From Sulfitobacter delicatus (GTDB lineage: Bacteria; Pseudomonadota; Alphaproteobacteria; Rhodobacterales; Rhodobacteraceae), in assembly GCF_900102535.1 (NCBI RefSeq), contig NZ_FNBP01000003.1, positions 194,754-258,753 of the forward strand: a DNA stretch of 64,000 nucleotides, read 5' to 3'. The notes beneath the pieces are model-generated. The model was given only the letters and a program-made list of their open reading frames with translations. It was not told where the DNA came from and searched no databases. Positions 32,336 through 41,176 of the stretch are shown in pieces (the stretch's first letter is position 1; each line of letters opens with the position of its first letter). Both the position numbers and the translations under genes were made by a program.

Positions 32336-32344
32336 TGAGGGGCG

Positions 32345-33622
32345 TCAGCTTTTGACGTCGCCCACTTTTTGCTTGTCGGCTTCGCTCTTGGCCGCATCGG
32401 CCACGCGTTGACCGCTCTCTTTCGCCTTCTTCATGGCAGCATCCGCAGCGGTTTCTTCGTCAGACGCAGCATCGGCTTGTTCTTTGGTTTCCTTCAGAAC
32501 TTTGCCGGCTTCGTCTTTCGCAGCCTGCGCCACCTTACCGAGCTTGTCGCGCTCTTCGGCGTAGATGCGTTCGGCTTCGTCAAAGAGCGCATCGCTGTGC
32601 TCGCCGAGGTAGGCATCTTCGGTCCGGCTGCGCGGCAGGGCAGCGCCAATGGCGGCACCAACGGCCAGAGCCAGTGCACCGGCGACCAGCGGATGCTCTT
32701 CGAACATATCCGCCGCACGGTCACGACCTTGGCTGGCGTAGCGGCCAGAGGCGTTCCATGCGTCCATTGCCTTGGCGCGGGCCATAACGATCCGCTCGCG
32801 GGCTTCGGCGCTCATGCTTTCAGTGCCTTCCGACAGACGCTGGCGCAGCGCATGTGCACGTTCAGTTGCAGCGTTTGCACCATCGCGCACACTGCCTGCA
32901 GCGCGGCTTGCGGTGTGACGGATGCTGTCCACAGCGGAGCGACCGCCAGCGGAGACACGGTCACGGGTGTAGCGTGCACCGCCTGCAACGGAAGAACCGG
33001 CAGAACGGGCGCGATCTGCAGCAGAGCCAGCGGCCCCTTTGACACCGCTGGCAGCAGAACCCGCAGCGCCTTTTACACCACCGGCAGCCGACCCTGCGGC
33101 GCCTTTGACACCGCTCGCGGCAGAGCGTGCACGGTCACCCATGCTGCGACCATCGTCATCTTCGTCATGATGCACATCACGTGCCCATGCGGGCAGACGG
33201 TCCTGTGCTGTGCGCTCGGTGCCGTAGCTGGAAGCATAGGCGCTTGCCGGGGCATTGGAACGACGGGCGTTACGCATAGCCGGGCGGTCATCTGCATTGG
33301 TTACCGGCACCGGGGCAGGGTGAGCGCGCTCACGGTCCAGCCCTTCGTAGTGGCGGGTGCTGGTACGGCTGTTGCCGCTGCCAAACATCATCCACGCCAG
33401 ACCGGCGCCTGTCAGGGCCAGAGCAACCGGGTTGCGCTTGGCCGCATCCGAGATCGACCGGCCCCAGTCGCCACCATGCTCGCGGAACTGGTCCGAGAAC
33501 TGGCGCGCAATGCCTTCGACCGAAAAACGGTCCTGAAGGTCATCGAGCGTATTGGCGAGGCCCGCGCGTTCGCGTTCGATTTCGCGTTCGATCTCTTCAG
33601 GGTTTCTGGAGTCATTTGTCAT
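32345..33622 (-). CDS. DUF3618 repeat-containing protein
   Basis: A 425-residue protein. The N-terminus (residues 5-95) is a DUF3618 domain: IEREIERERAGLANTLDDLQDR, then a short hydrophobic segment ALALTGAGLAWMMFG. Residues ~165-210 hold tandem 11-residue units of the type AASGVKGAAGS. A long Ala/Arg/Lys-rich amphipathic helix follows, with a hydrophobic patch HPLVAGALALAVGAAIGAAL near 315 and a charged coiled-coil tail. This looks like a membrane-tethered, LEA- or apolipoprotein-like helix. It overlaps the holin-like gene by 11 bp. Function unknown. Confidence 0.8.
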   Translation of the reverse strand: MTNDSRNPEEIEREIERERAGLANTLDDLQDRFSVEGIARQFSDQFREHGGDWGRSISDAAKRNPVALALTGAGLAWMMFGSGNSRTSTRHYEGLDRERAHPAPVPVTNADDRPAMRNARRSNAPASAYASSYGTERTAQDRLPAWARDVHHDEDDDGRSMGDRARSAASGVKGAAGSAAGGVKGAAGSAASGVKGAAGSAADRARSAGSSVAGGARYTRDRVSAGGRSAVDSIRHTASRAAGSVRDGANAATERAHALRQRLSEGTESMSAEARERIVMARAKAMDAWNASGRYASQGRDRAADMFEEHPLVAGALALAVGAAIGAALPRSRTEDAYLGEHSDALFDEAERIYAEERDKLGKVAQAAKDEAGKVLKETKEQADAASDEETAADAAMKKAKESGQRVADAAKSEADKQKVGDVKS

Positions 33623-34022
33623 CGTAAACCTCCTTCATGGTCTGCGCGTCGCGCTTGACGTTTTTCGCAGTGCGGCTAGGCGCAAGGCTGCTGAGTTTCA
33701 AATCGTTGGTGCCTTTGTTGGCCATGACGTAGGCCACGATCGCGAGCAGAACGCCGACGATCACAGCGGACCAACCGGCAGCGATGCCAGCTTCGGTCAG
33801 TGCAGCGACCAGCGCGGCGCTAAGCACGTTCAGGGCGGTCAGGGCAACCACAACGGCCCCGACGATCATGCCCACGGCGACACCAGCGTGTTTCAGGTTT
33901 TCGTTCACTTCGGCGCGGGCCAGATCGACCTCTTTGCGCATCAGCGAACTCACGTGGGAGAGTGCTTCGGTCAGCAGGCTCCCGGCGGATTTGTTGGTTT
34001 CGTTATGCTCAGTGCTCATCAT
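33612..34022 (-). CDS. Phage holin family (DUF1469/YqjE-like) membrane protein
   Basis: A 136-residue protein with an amphipathic N-terminus (LLTEALSHVSSLMRKEVDLARAEVNENL, residues ~15-43), two membrane helices around 48-72 and 78-100, and a basic tail. This is the YqjE / holin_3_6 layout. In bacteria these genes usually accompany YqjD-type proteins and are not phage genes. It starts with ATGATG overlapping the YqjD-like stop. Confidence 0.8.
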   Translation of the reverse strand: MMSTEHNETNKSAGSLLTEALSHVSSLMRKEVDLARAEVNENLKHAGVAVGMIVGAVVVALTALNVLSAALVAALTEAGIAAGWSAVIVGVLLAIVAYVMANKGTNDLKLSSLAPSRTAKNVKRDAQTMKEVYDDK

Positions 34023-34639
34023 TTTTCTCCCGTTACAACGCTAGGGGAAGCAGGGGTGGCTGTAGCGCGGCTGGGTACGGTGCTCGGCGCGTTCGACGCA
34101 GGGCGTGGGCTCGTGCCGGTCATCGGGCGGTCCATACGGTCGTCGTCGTCATATTCGACGCCCGAACCGCTGCCAGCATAGCCGCCGCGGGGGCTGTCAG
34201 TAGAGGCTTTGGCAAAGCGGGTGGCCACAAAGCCCAGCAGCGCGGCGCCGCCGAGGAAGACCATCGGATTGCGCTTGGCAAAGCCGTTCAGGTCATCAAC
34301 CATTTCGCCCAAGTCCTTGTCGCGCATCGAATCCGATACATCGGCAAGGCCATCGGCAAGCTGGCTGAAGCTGCGCTCTTGTGGCGAGCCGCTGCGCAGC
34401 TCGTCTGCTGCAGTGCGCAGGGCGGATGCCACGCCTTTTACTTCGTCAGCGGCGGTGTCGCGCGCCTGATAGGCATAGTTGGTGGCTTCGTTCGACACGG
34501 TATCCGCGATATCGCGGGCCTGCGTCTTGGCGGTCTCGGCGGCGCTGCTTGCTGCGGCTGTTGCCTTGTCCTTGGCAGCACCGGCTTGCTGTTTCACTGA
34601 GCCGCTCTGCGTGTTGGGGGTGGTGGTGTTGTCAGGCAT
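34019..34639 (-). CDS. YqjD/ElaB-like Ala-rich helical protein with C-terminal anchor
   Basis: A 206-residue protein resembling YqjD/ElaB and rhizobial nutrient-deprivation-induced proteins: a long Ala-rich amphipathic helix (KQQAGAAKDKATAAASSAAE...), a middle segment DELRSGSPQERSFSQLADGLADVSD, and one hydrophobic segment NPMVFLGGAALLGFVATRFA near residue 145, then an acidic-aromatic tail. E. coli YqjD ties stationary-phase ribosomes to the membrane; whether this one does is an inference. ATG 34639 has a perfect AGGAGG. Confidence 0.75.
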   Translation of the reverse strand: MPDNTTTPNTQSGSVKQQAGAAKDKATAAASSAAETAKTQARDIADTVSNEATNYAYQARDTAADEVKGVASALRTAADELRSGSPQERSFSQLADGLADVSDSMRDKDLGEMVDDLNGFAKRNPMVFLGGAALLGFVATRFAKASTDSPRGGYAGSGSGVEYDDDDRMDRPMTGTSPRPASNAPSTVPSRATATPASPSVVTGEK

Positions 34640-34653
34640 GATAACCTCCTTTT

Positions 34654-34722
34654 TCAAAAGACGAGATTGAGGATCGCGAGAACGACCACGATCAGGCCGA
34701 TGAGGTAAAAAATTCCGTGCAT
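34654..34722 (-). CDS. 22-residue membrane peptide (small ORF)
   Basis: MHGIFYLIGLIVVVLAILNL plus VF and stop: a single hydrophobic helix. The start has GGAGGGA at ideal spacing, and the stop is 14 bp before the next ribosome site. It is the first gene behind the promoter-like element at 34766-34790. Similar one-helix peptides (M-x-x-I/L-YLIGLIVVVLAIL) occur in alphaproteobacteria as far as I recall. Function unknown. Expression is inferred, not shown. Confidence 0.7.
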   Translation of the reverse strand: MHGIFYLIGLIVVVLAILNLVF

Positions 34723-34765
34723 GGGTCCCTCCGTTCAAATTCAACAATGACTTTGTCTACGGCCC

Positions 34766-34790
34766 AACGACTGACCGTGCAGGCGGTTCC
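34766..34790 (-). promoter_or_regulatory. EcfG-type general stress promoter candidate
   Basis: On the minus strand GGAAC, exactly 16 bases, then CGTT. This matches the alphaproteobacterial EcfG consensus GGAAC-N16/17-CGTT. It lies 44 bp upstream of the 22-residue peptide start, a natural promoter distance. GGAAC -35 boxes are shared by several ECF sigma factors, so the exact sigma factor is not certain. Confidence 0.6.
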
Positions 34791-34928
34791 GGAGGGAGGG
34801 TAAAAGAATGGATGGAACTCAAAGCAGAGCGCGTTTTACGCGCTTTATGGCCTGTGACACAGGCGTACGGTGACGATCACGGAGCGTCAGACCGGGCGCG
34901 CTGTCAAAATGTGGGAAGAATGGAGCGG

Positions 34929-34958
34929 GTCACCAGCAGCGGCGTGGCTGCTGGTGAC
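34929..34958 (-). terminator. Hairpin after the glyoxalase-related gene
   Basis: GTCACCAGCAGC and GCTGCTGGTGAC make a perfect 12-bp stem with a six-base loop, starting eight bases past the stop of the gene at 34967 on the minus strand. No T run follows, so it may be a transcript-end stabiliser rather than a full intrinsic terminator. Confidence 0.5.
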
Positions 34959-34966
34959 GTCTTGGT

Positions 34967-35395
34967 TCAGTTCGGATCAAGGACCATATGCGGCTGCCCG
35001 TCCGAGGTCTTCTGCGGCGAGATACCGGCAGGTGACAGGGTGGTATTAACCTGCCTGCGGAAGCTGCTGAACATGTCCGAGGTCACGACATCGATCGGAT
35101 CATCGAACCGCAGGGTCAGCGACCAATAGCCGTTCGAGGCCAGCCGCGCCGCTTTGACCACACCGCTAAAGGCATGGCCGAGATAGCGTCCGGTCACAGC
35201 CTGTCCGGGGGTGAAGCCGGGATGCGCATTGCCGCTGCGCGCCACCAGCGTATTCCAGTCACGCGCACCCCATTGATGGGCGATTGTTTCCAGCGCTTCG
35301 GAATGGCTCAGGGTTTGACCGCGTGCGGCCATATCGGCGCGCAAACGTTTGGCCTGCGCTTTCAGCGCGTCACGGGATGGGAGGGGGGTAGTCAT
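34967..35395 (-). CDS. Glyoxalase-related small protein
   Basis: A 142-residue soluble protein. The N-terminal helical part LPSRDALKAQAKRLRADMAARGQTLSHSEALETIAHQWGARDWNTL (residues 5-50, quoted for orientation by its ends LPSRDALK and HQWGARDWNTL) is the domain often annotated glyoxalase-superfamily related. The second half (PGQAVTGRYLGHAFSGVVKAA...) is a small beta domain. No catalytic residues can be named. The start at 35395 has AGGAGTG upstream. Monocistronic. Confidence 0.6.
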   Translation of the reverse strand: MTTPLPSRDALKAQAKRLRADMAARGQTLSHSEALETIAHQWGARDWNTLVARSGNAHPGFTPGQAVTGRYLGHAFSGVVKAARLASNGYWSLTLRFDDPIDVVTSDMFSSFRRQVNTTLSPAGISPQKTSDGQPHMVLDPN

Positions 35396-35604
35396 ATCAA
35401 CACTCCTGCTCTCGTTCCGGCGATGGGGGTCCGCGTTGCCCGACACACCACGAGAATAAGGGGGGTGTTGGATAAAATTCAGGACTTCACCAAATGCGGA
35501 CGGCAGGGGCCTGACCCTTGTTCAAGCAAATAGGATGCGTGGGTCAGGGCGACAAGACCAAGGGCAGGGCGACTGCAAAACTGTGACATTCCTGTCCCTT
35601 GGTC

Positions 35605-35635
35605 GGAAAGCGCGCGCCAGTTGCCCGGCGCGCGC
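35605..35635 (-). terminator. Terminator of the lytic transglycosylase gene
   Basis: GCGCGCGCC / GGCGCGCGC, a 9-bp GC-only stem with an eight-base loop, followed by TTTCC on the minus strand, 17 bp past the stop at 35652. Confidence 0.7.
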
Positions 35636-35651
35636 AGGTGCTTTTGAGGAA

Positions 35652-36452
35652 TTAGCCGTCGATGCGCGACGCCATGATCGCGATGGCTTTTTGATACACG
35701 CCTGCCGCGTTCCACTGCTGGATCACGCGGAAGTTCGGCTGACCTTCTTGATATCCGGCACCGGGCTGCCAGCCCTTTTGGCGCAGGAAGTTGGCGGTCG
35801 AGGCCATCGCATCAGCTTCGCTATAGAAGTCGACACGGCCGTCGCCGTTGCCATCCACACCGTAGCGCAACGCGTTGCCCGGCAGGAATTGGGTGTGGCC
35901 CAGCTCGCCATGTTTCGCGCCTTTGGTGTTGGGTGTGATCGCCCCGCGATCAACCAGCTTCAGTGCACCGATGGCGTGGGGCACAAAGAAATCCGAGCGG
36001 CGGCAGTCATAAGCGAGTGTCGTAATTGCCGAGACGACAGCGCTGTTGCCCATAAAGCCGCCAAAACCCGTCTCCATCCCGTGGATCGCCAAGAGGATAC
36101 CCGCAGGCACGCCGTAGCGCTGTTCCAGCGACTGGTAGAAGCCCGCGTTGCGCGCCTTGCGCTTGCGGCCTTGGGCGACAATCGTATCGGCACCACGGAC
36201 CTGCATGAACTTCGACAGGGAATATTTGAACGACTTCTGATTGCGGTCCGCCGCAATCGTGCCATTGGCATAGCGCGCGTTCGCGAGGGCATCCAATCCG
36301 CGCTGGCCTACGCCCGCGGCACGCGCCTCTTGCGCAAAGGCGTTTTTCCACTGGTCGAAACCATTGGCATTGTTGCCGCATTGCGCGGCGAGTGCTGGCC
36401 CTGCTGCAAAAGCGCAGATGGCCGCAGTGGTGGTGAAGAATGTCTTGAGCAT
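35652..36452 (-). CDS. Lytic murein transglycosylase, MltB type
   Basis: Periplasmic enzyme that cleaves peptidoglycan with 1,6-anhydro-muramyl product formation (266 aa). A signal peptide ends at GPALA near residue 22. The catalytic Glu is in ILLAIHGMETGFGGFMGN near residue 115, with further family blocks LGHTQFLPGNALRYG (~180) and NGDGRVDFYSEADAMASTANFL (~200). The start at 36452 has AGAGGGT upstream. Shorter than E. coli MltB (361 aa), without a lipobox. Confidence 0.9.
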   Translation of the reverse strand: MLKTFFTTTAAICAFAAGPALAAQCGNNANGFDQWKNAFAQEARAAGVGQRGLDALANARYANGTIAADRNQKSFKYSLSKFMQVRGADTIVAQGRKRKARNAGFYQSLEQRYGVPAGILLAIHGMETGFGGFMGNSAVVSAITTLAYDCRRSDFFVPHAIGALKLVDRGAITPNTKGAKHGELGHTQFLPGNALRYGVDGNGDGRVDFYSEADAMASTANFLRQKGWQPGAGYQEGQPNFRVIQQWNAAGVYQKAIAIMASRIDG

Positions 36453-36562
36453 AATATGACCCTCTGCGTTGCTGTACCGCGAAGAGGTTAGCCCGCGGGG
36501 GCAAAGGTTCAAATGGTGTTAAGGCCGGAGTGCAAAAAAATTATGCAGGAGCATTGCCCGGA

Positions 36563-36799
36563 TCAGCGCAGTAGGGCCATCGCCCATTCCAAGCTGGGCA
36601 GGGCCCACTCATAGGGGGGCGTCGTCCCGTCCCAGGCAAAGGCAGTGCCGCCGATCAACATGCCCGCGGCAACAAAGCCGATCAGTCTGCCGGGCCGGGG
36701 CTGGGCGCGACGGCGACGCCGGTGCGCCTTGTCAGCTTTTGCCGCACGCGTTTCAATCCGGTTCAACCGTTCTTCGAATGTCGTCGTGGATATTGCCAT
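36563..36799 (-). CDS. Small hypothetical single-pass membrane protein
   Basis: 78 residues: a charged N-terminal helix (FEERLNRIETRAAKADKAHRRRRR), one hydrophobic segment LIGFVAAGMLIGGTAFAW (residues 39-56) and a short Trp-rich periplasmic tail. Not recognised. It stands between the transglycosylase and exoD on the same strand. Confidence 0.6.
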   Translation of the reverse strand: MAISTTTFEERLNRIETRAAKADKAHRRRRRAQPRPGRLIGFVAAGMLIGGTAFAWDGTTPPYEWALPSLEWAMALLR

Positions 36800-36920
36800 G
36801 TGCTGCGGTCCGGTTCTGCTACTGAGAATGCCTCACCACTATCCGTGGCGGGAATTTGTGGCCGCTCTGTGGCGTTGCCGGGGCGTAAGCGTGAATTTTA
36901 AGACCGAAGCGGGCAAACTG

Positions 36921-37517
36921 TCAGGCAATGCCGCCGAAATACATTGAGATGCCAAACCAAACGGCAAAGGCCGCGCCAGCAAAACCCAGCAGCATCAGCA
37001 ACCCGTCGCGATAGAGCAGGGCAAGGCCAAAGATTGAAACCGCAATCATCGGACCAGAGGTGGCAAAGGGCACGAACTCCAAGGGCGGGACCAGCAGGAG
37101 GATGCCAAGAATCACAAAACAGGCAATGCGTTGACCTGTCTTTCCGGCCACCGCTGAAAGACGTTTGTGCAGTTTGCCGTCGATCCAGTGGGTGACCGGT
37201 TTGAGCCATTCCACGGCTTTGATCACGTGATCGGACTTCAATTTGCGCCGCCGCAACCATTCTGGAAGCCAGAAATGTTCATAGCCCAGCAAAAGCCGCA
37301 GTACGATCGTCGCAACCGTGAGGGCGAGCAGGGTCGGGTAACCCGGTACCCCGCCAATGGGCGTTAGTTCTGTAAGGGGCAGCACCGCAAGCGCCGGGCC
37401 ATAGCCGCGCTCGTCCAAAGCGTCGATCAACTGGCCGACCTTCACCCGGTCGCCGCCCTCCGAGGCCTCTTCCAATTCCTCGATGACCTCCGTCAGCGCG
37501 CCTTGTTCTTCACTCAT
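36921..37517 (-). CDS. exoD: ExoD family exopolysaccharide synthesis protein
   Basis: A 198-residue inner-membrane protein of the ExoD family. A cytoplasmic N-terminal part (VKVGQLIDALDERGYGPALAVL) leads into PLTELTPIGGVPGYPTLLAL, and three to four helices follow, including the characteristic GKTGQRIACFVILGILLLVPPLEFVP. ExoD in Sinorhizobium affects exopolysaccharide and alkali tolerance; the mechanism is not known. The start at 37517 has GGGAG upstream. Confidence 0.88.
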   Translation of the reverse strand: MSEEQGALTEVIEELEEASEGGDRVKVGQLIDALDERGYGPALAVLPLTELTPIGGVPGYPTLLALTVATIVLRLLLGYEHFWLPEWLRRRKLKSDHVIKAVEWLKPVTHWIDGKLHKRLSAVAGKTGQRIACFVILGILLLVPPLEFVPFATSGPMIAVSIFGLALLYRDGLLMLLGFAGAAFAVWFGISMYFGGIA

Positions 37518-37589
37518 GCGGTATACTCCCGCAGAGCTAACGCCGTTGCGACCGCTCCGTTCCGCATATTCCAAGGTCGATGGCCAACT

Positions 37590-37625
37590 AAAACGAAGAA
37601 GGGCGCAGCCAATGCTACGCCCTTC
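37590..37625 (-). terminator. Terminator of glnA
   Basis: GAAGGGCG / CGCCCTTC stem extended by TAGC/GCTG-type pairs, followed by TTCGTTT on the minus strand, 38 bp past the glnA stop. Confidence 0.8.
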
Positions 37626-37662
37626 CAATCAGTTGTAATCTCTTGCCCGCAGGGGCTGGGGA

Positions 37663-39069
37663 TCAGCAGCTGTAGTACATGCCGAATTCGACAGGGTGAG
37701 GCGTGGTTTCGAACTTGATCACCTCTTCCATCTTCAGCGCGATGTAGCCTTCGATTTGGTCACGGGTAAAGACGTCACCTGCCAGCAGATAGTCCATGTC
37801 GCCCGCCAGTTCGTCCAGCGCTTCGCGCAGGGAGCCAGCAACGGTTGGGATGTTCTCAAGCTCTTCCGCCGGAAGGTCATAGAGGTTCTTGTCCATCGCC
37901 TCGCCGGGATCGATCTTGTTCTTGATGCCGTCAAGGCCGGCCATCAACAGGGCAGAGAACGCCAGATAGGGGTTGGCCGCCGGATCGGGGAAACGGGCCT
38001 CGACGCGCTTGGCCTTGGGGCTCTCTGTCCACGGGATACGCACACAGCCCGAGCGGTTGCGCGCGGAATAGGCGCGCAGAACGGGGGCTTCAAAGCCGGG
38101 CACCAGACGCTTGTAGCTGTTAGTCGTCGGGTTGGTGAAAGCGTTCAGCGACTTGGCGTGCTTCAGGATACCACCGATGAAATACAGAGCTTCTTGGCTC
38201 AGATCGGCGTATTTGTCGCCCGCGAAGAGCGGCTTGCCATCTTTCCAGATCGACATGTTGACGTGCATGCCGGACCCGTTGTCGCCGTAGATCGGCTTGG
38301 GCATGAAGGTCGCGGTTTTGCCATAGGCATGCGCGACGTTATGCACGACGTATTTGTACTTCTGCTGCTCGTCGGCCTGTTTGGTCAGGCTCGAGAAGAT
38401 CAGACCCAGCTCGTGCTGGCAGGAAGCAACCTCGTGGTGGTGCTTGTCGACCTTCATATCGAGCCGCTTCATGGTGGAGAGCATCTCGGCCCGCAGGTCC
38501 TGCGCTTCGTCCACGGGGTTCACCGGGAAGTAGCCGCCCTTCATGCCGGGTCGGTGGCCCATGTTGCCCATCTCGTATTCAGTGTCGGTGTTCCAGGAAC
38601 CGTCCGACGCATCAACTTCGTAGGATACCTTGTTAACTTTGTTCGTGAATTTTACATCGTCAAAGAGGAAGAACTCGGCCTCGGGGCCAAAGAACGCCTG
38701 ATCGCCGATGCCGCTGGACTTCAGGTAAGCCTCGGCCTTTTCAGCCGTGCCGCGCGGGTCGCGCTCGTACTTCTCACCGGTGTCGGGCTCAACAATGGAG
38801 CAGTGCACGCAGATCGTGGTTTCGGCATAAAAGGGGTCAACATAGGCGGTGCTGACGTCGGGCATCAGCTTCATGTCGGAGGCTTCGATGCTCTTCCAGC
38901 CGGCGATGGAAGAACCGTCGAACATGAAGCCTTCTTCGAGGAAATCTTCGTCGACCAGATCGGCCACAATCGTCACGTGCTGCAAAGCGCCGCGTGTATC
39001 GGTAAAGCGGATGTCGACATATTCGATGCCTTCATCCTTGATTTTGCTCAGGAATTCCTGATTATCCAT
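37663..39069 (-). CDS. glnA: Glutamine synthetase type I
   Basis: ATP-dependent glutamine synthesis from glutamate and ammonium (468 aa, dodecameric GSI). It shows the opening [16 protein letters not shown], the active site loops AEFFLFDD and [15 protein letters not shown], the [28 protein letters not shown] region, and the adenylylation Tyr in [10 protein letters not shown] near residue 398. The start at 39069 has AAGGA upstream. It follows glnB by 50 bp, the normal alphaproteobacterial operon. Confidence 0.98.
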   Translation of the reverse strand: MDNQEFLSKIKDEGIEYVDIRFTDTRGALQHVTIVADLVDEDFLEEGFMFDGSSIAGWKSIEASDMKLMPDVSTAYVDPFYAETTICVHCSIVEPDTGEKYERDPRGTAEKAEAYLKSSGIGDQAFFGPEAEFFLFDDVKFTNKVNKVSYEVDASDGSWNTDTEYEMGNMGHRPGMKGGYFPVNPVDEAQDLRAEMLSTMKRLDMKVDKHHHEVASCQHELGLIFSSLTKQADEQQKYKYVVHNVAHAYGKTATFMPKPIYGDNGSGMHVNMSIWKDGKPLFAGDKYADLSQEALYFIGGILKHAKSLNAFTNPTTNSYKRLVPGFEAPVLRAYSARNRSGCVRIPWTESPKAKRVEARFPDPAANPYLAFSALLMAGLDGIKNKIDPGEAMDKNLYDLPAEELENIPTVAGSLREALDELAGDMDYLLAGDVFTRDQIEGYIALKMEEVIKFETTPHPVEFGMYYSC

Positions 39070-39119
39070 CTCTTGGTCCTTTTTGGGTAGTGTCTTTGAT
39101 CGGGCCGTTAGCACCGATA

Positions 39120-39473
<354 letters not shown>

Positions 39474-39668
39474 TTACGCGCGCAATTGAGCTTTGATGAG
39501 GTCATCTCATCCGCCCCGGCTTACGTCCAGCGCCGGGCAGGGGGAAAGATGGGGCGCCCGCAGTATTTGCCAAGGGGTGATGCGATTTTGAGCAGGCTGC
39601 GTAAAAAATGAGCAATTGTGAATCGCGGTAAGGCTGTACCTTTGTCAGAACATTATTAATTCAGGCAT

Positions 39669-40523
39669 ATGGATATATTTGAGATCACCCAAGACAGCCT
39701 TGATCTAACCCTTCTGCGCAAGGGTCAGGGGCATAAATACGATCACGGTCATGCGCTGGTTCTAACAGGCGGCGCAGGGCGCACTGGGGCGGCAAGAATG
39801 GCTGCCCGTGGCGCGCTGCGGATCGGGACCGGGGCGGTGACCTTGGGGGTGCCGCCTTCCGCGCAGCTTGAAGTGGCCATGCAGGTAACGGCCGTGATGT
39901 TGCGACGGGTCGAAGACGGCGCGGCGCTTTCTAAATTGCTGGAAGATGATCGCCTTTCTGCCGTCTGCTTGGGGCCGGGCCTTGGTGTAACAGATCGCGG
40001 AGCGGAATTGGTCGGCGCCGCTCTTGCCGCAGACCGGGTGCTGCTCGATGCCGATGCACTTACGCTGATCGCAAACGATGACAGCCTGCGAGCCAAGCTG
40101 CACACAGGTTGCGTGCTCACGCCCCACGGCGGCGAATTTGCCCGTCTCGCGCCAGATCTCGCAGAGATAGCTAAGGAGGATCGACCTGACGCAAAGGCGG
40201 AAGCGGCCAAAGCGGCGGCTGCGCGTCTGGGGGCTGTGGTGCTGCTCAAGGGGCCAGAGACGGTCATCGCGGCGCCGGACGGTGAGGTTAGACGTCACCG
40301 AGCCACCGAAGACCGCGCGACACCATGGTTGGCGACAGCGGGGGCAGGGGATGTCTTGTCAGGTTTTATCACCGGTCTGCTCGCCCGGGGTATCGCGCCG
40401 ATGCAGGCTGCGGCGCTTGCAACCTTTCTTCATGCCGAGGCCGCACGTCAGCATGGCCCCGGCCTGATCGCCGAAGACCTACCCGAGATGCTGCCGCAGG
40501 TGCTGCGAGAGCTGGGCGTTTAA
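39669..40523 (+). CDS. nnrD: ADP-dependent NAD(P)H-hydrate dehydratase (stand-alone)
   Basis: Repairs damaged NAD(P)HX back to NAD(P)H (284 aa). It shows the ribokinase-like NnrD domain: HKYDHGHALVLTGGAGRTGAA near residue 22, LGPGLG (~110), LDADALTL (~137), LTPHGGEFARL (~157), LLKGPETVIA (~195) and the nucleotide/catalytic AGAGDVLSGFITGL near 230. In many bacteria this domain is fused behind an NAD(P)HX epimerase; that half is absent here. It ends with a 4-bp overlap to the convergent Hint gene. Confidence 0.92.
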   Translation: MDIFEITQDSLDLTLLRKGQGHKYDHGHALVLTGGAGRTGAARMAARGALRIGTGAVTLGVPPSAQLEVAMQVTAVMLRRVEDGAALSKLLEDDRLSAVCLGPGLGVTDRGAELVGAALAADRVLLDADALTLIANDDSLRAKLHTGCVLTPHGGEFARLAPDLAEIAKEDRPDAKAEAAKAAAARLGAVVLLKGPETVIAAPDGEVRRHRATEDRATPWLATAGAGDVLSGFITGLLARGIAPMQAAALATFLHAEAARQHGPGLIAEDLPEMLPQVLRELGV

Positions 40524-41041
40524 GCGGCGTGTAGCACCGTGCCACGGGCGCGGGCTGCGTCGGCAGTGCCAAGCTCCAAGCCATCCGCATAAAGGATATG
40601 CGGCCCGTCGCAGAAGATTTGTACGAGCGTCGTCTCGACCTCGCCTAGATCGGTGATGAATTCGCCATCTACCAGCGTCCGGGCGGCAACGAGGGCACGC
40701 TCGGTGTGGAACAAGGCCCGTGCCCGCCAATCACGGATCAGCACCATCTGGTCGCCCGCCAGTGTGGCGTCACGTTCGGGCCGCGTGTGGCCCAGTGAGC
40801 CCGCCGCCAGCGCGATGCGCCGCACCTTGCGGGTGCTGCGTTGCAGATGTTTGATTTTGGCAATGCCACTGTCACGGGTGATGAGCTTGTCACCAACCGA
40901 TAGGAATTCGACCGGCATTTCACCGTCAAGCGTCAGGATAAGCGCACCCTGAACCAAACCGGTGTCCAGCGCGGCGTAATGGGAAAACTGGCCCGCATGG
41001 CGATCTTTGCCGCCTACGCGCCCGACCGTATTCGGTTTCAT
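40520..41041 (-). CDS. Orphan Hint-domain protein
   Basis: A 173-residue protein that is almost only a Hint (hedgehog/intein, Hint_2) domain: GALILTLDGEMPVEFLSVGDKLITRDSG near residue 32, LGHTRPERDATLAGDQMVLI near 83 (quoted ends LGHTRPERD and QMVLI), and a C-terminal ILYADGLELGT. The self-splicing Cys expected just before the first beta strand reads Gly28, so autoproteolysis is doubtful. No N- or C-terminal partner domain is present. The molecular role is unknown. Confidence 0.75.
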   Translation of the reverse strand: MKPNTVGRVGGKDRHAGQFSHYAALDTGLVQGALILTLDGEMPVEFLSVGDKLITRDSGIAKIKHLQRSTRKVRRIALAAGSLGHTRPERDATLAGDQMVLIRDWRARALFHTERALVAARTLVDGEFITDLGEVETTLVQIFCDGPHILYADGLELGTADAARARGTVLHAA

Positions 41042-41176
41042 GGGCGTCTCTTTCTGTTGTACCTGCCTCAGGTATGAAGAAGCTTATGCGAAGATTGAGT
41101 TAATGTCCTGCGTTTTTTGCTCTCGCATCTCCCCGCGGGGTTTGCTAATCAGCGCCAGTGTCCTGAGGGGCACAGT

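Noticed and set aside
37696..39090. 464-codon frame opposite glnA
   Set aside because: Shadow of glnA; no recognisable domain or ribosome site.
39540..39575. Sigma-54-like promoter before glnB (TTGGCAAATACTGCG on the minus strand)
   Set aside because: The GG and GC elements are two bases too close for a -24/-12 promoter.
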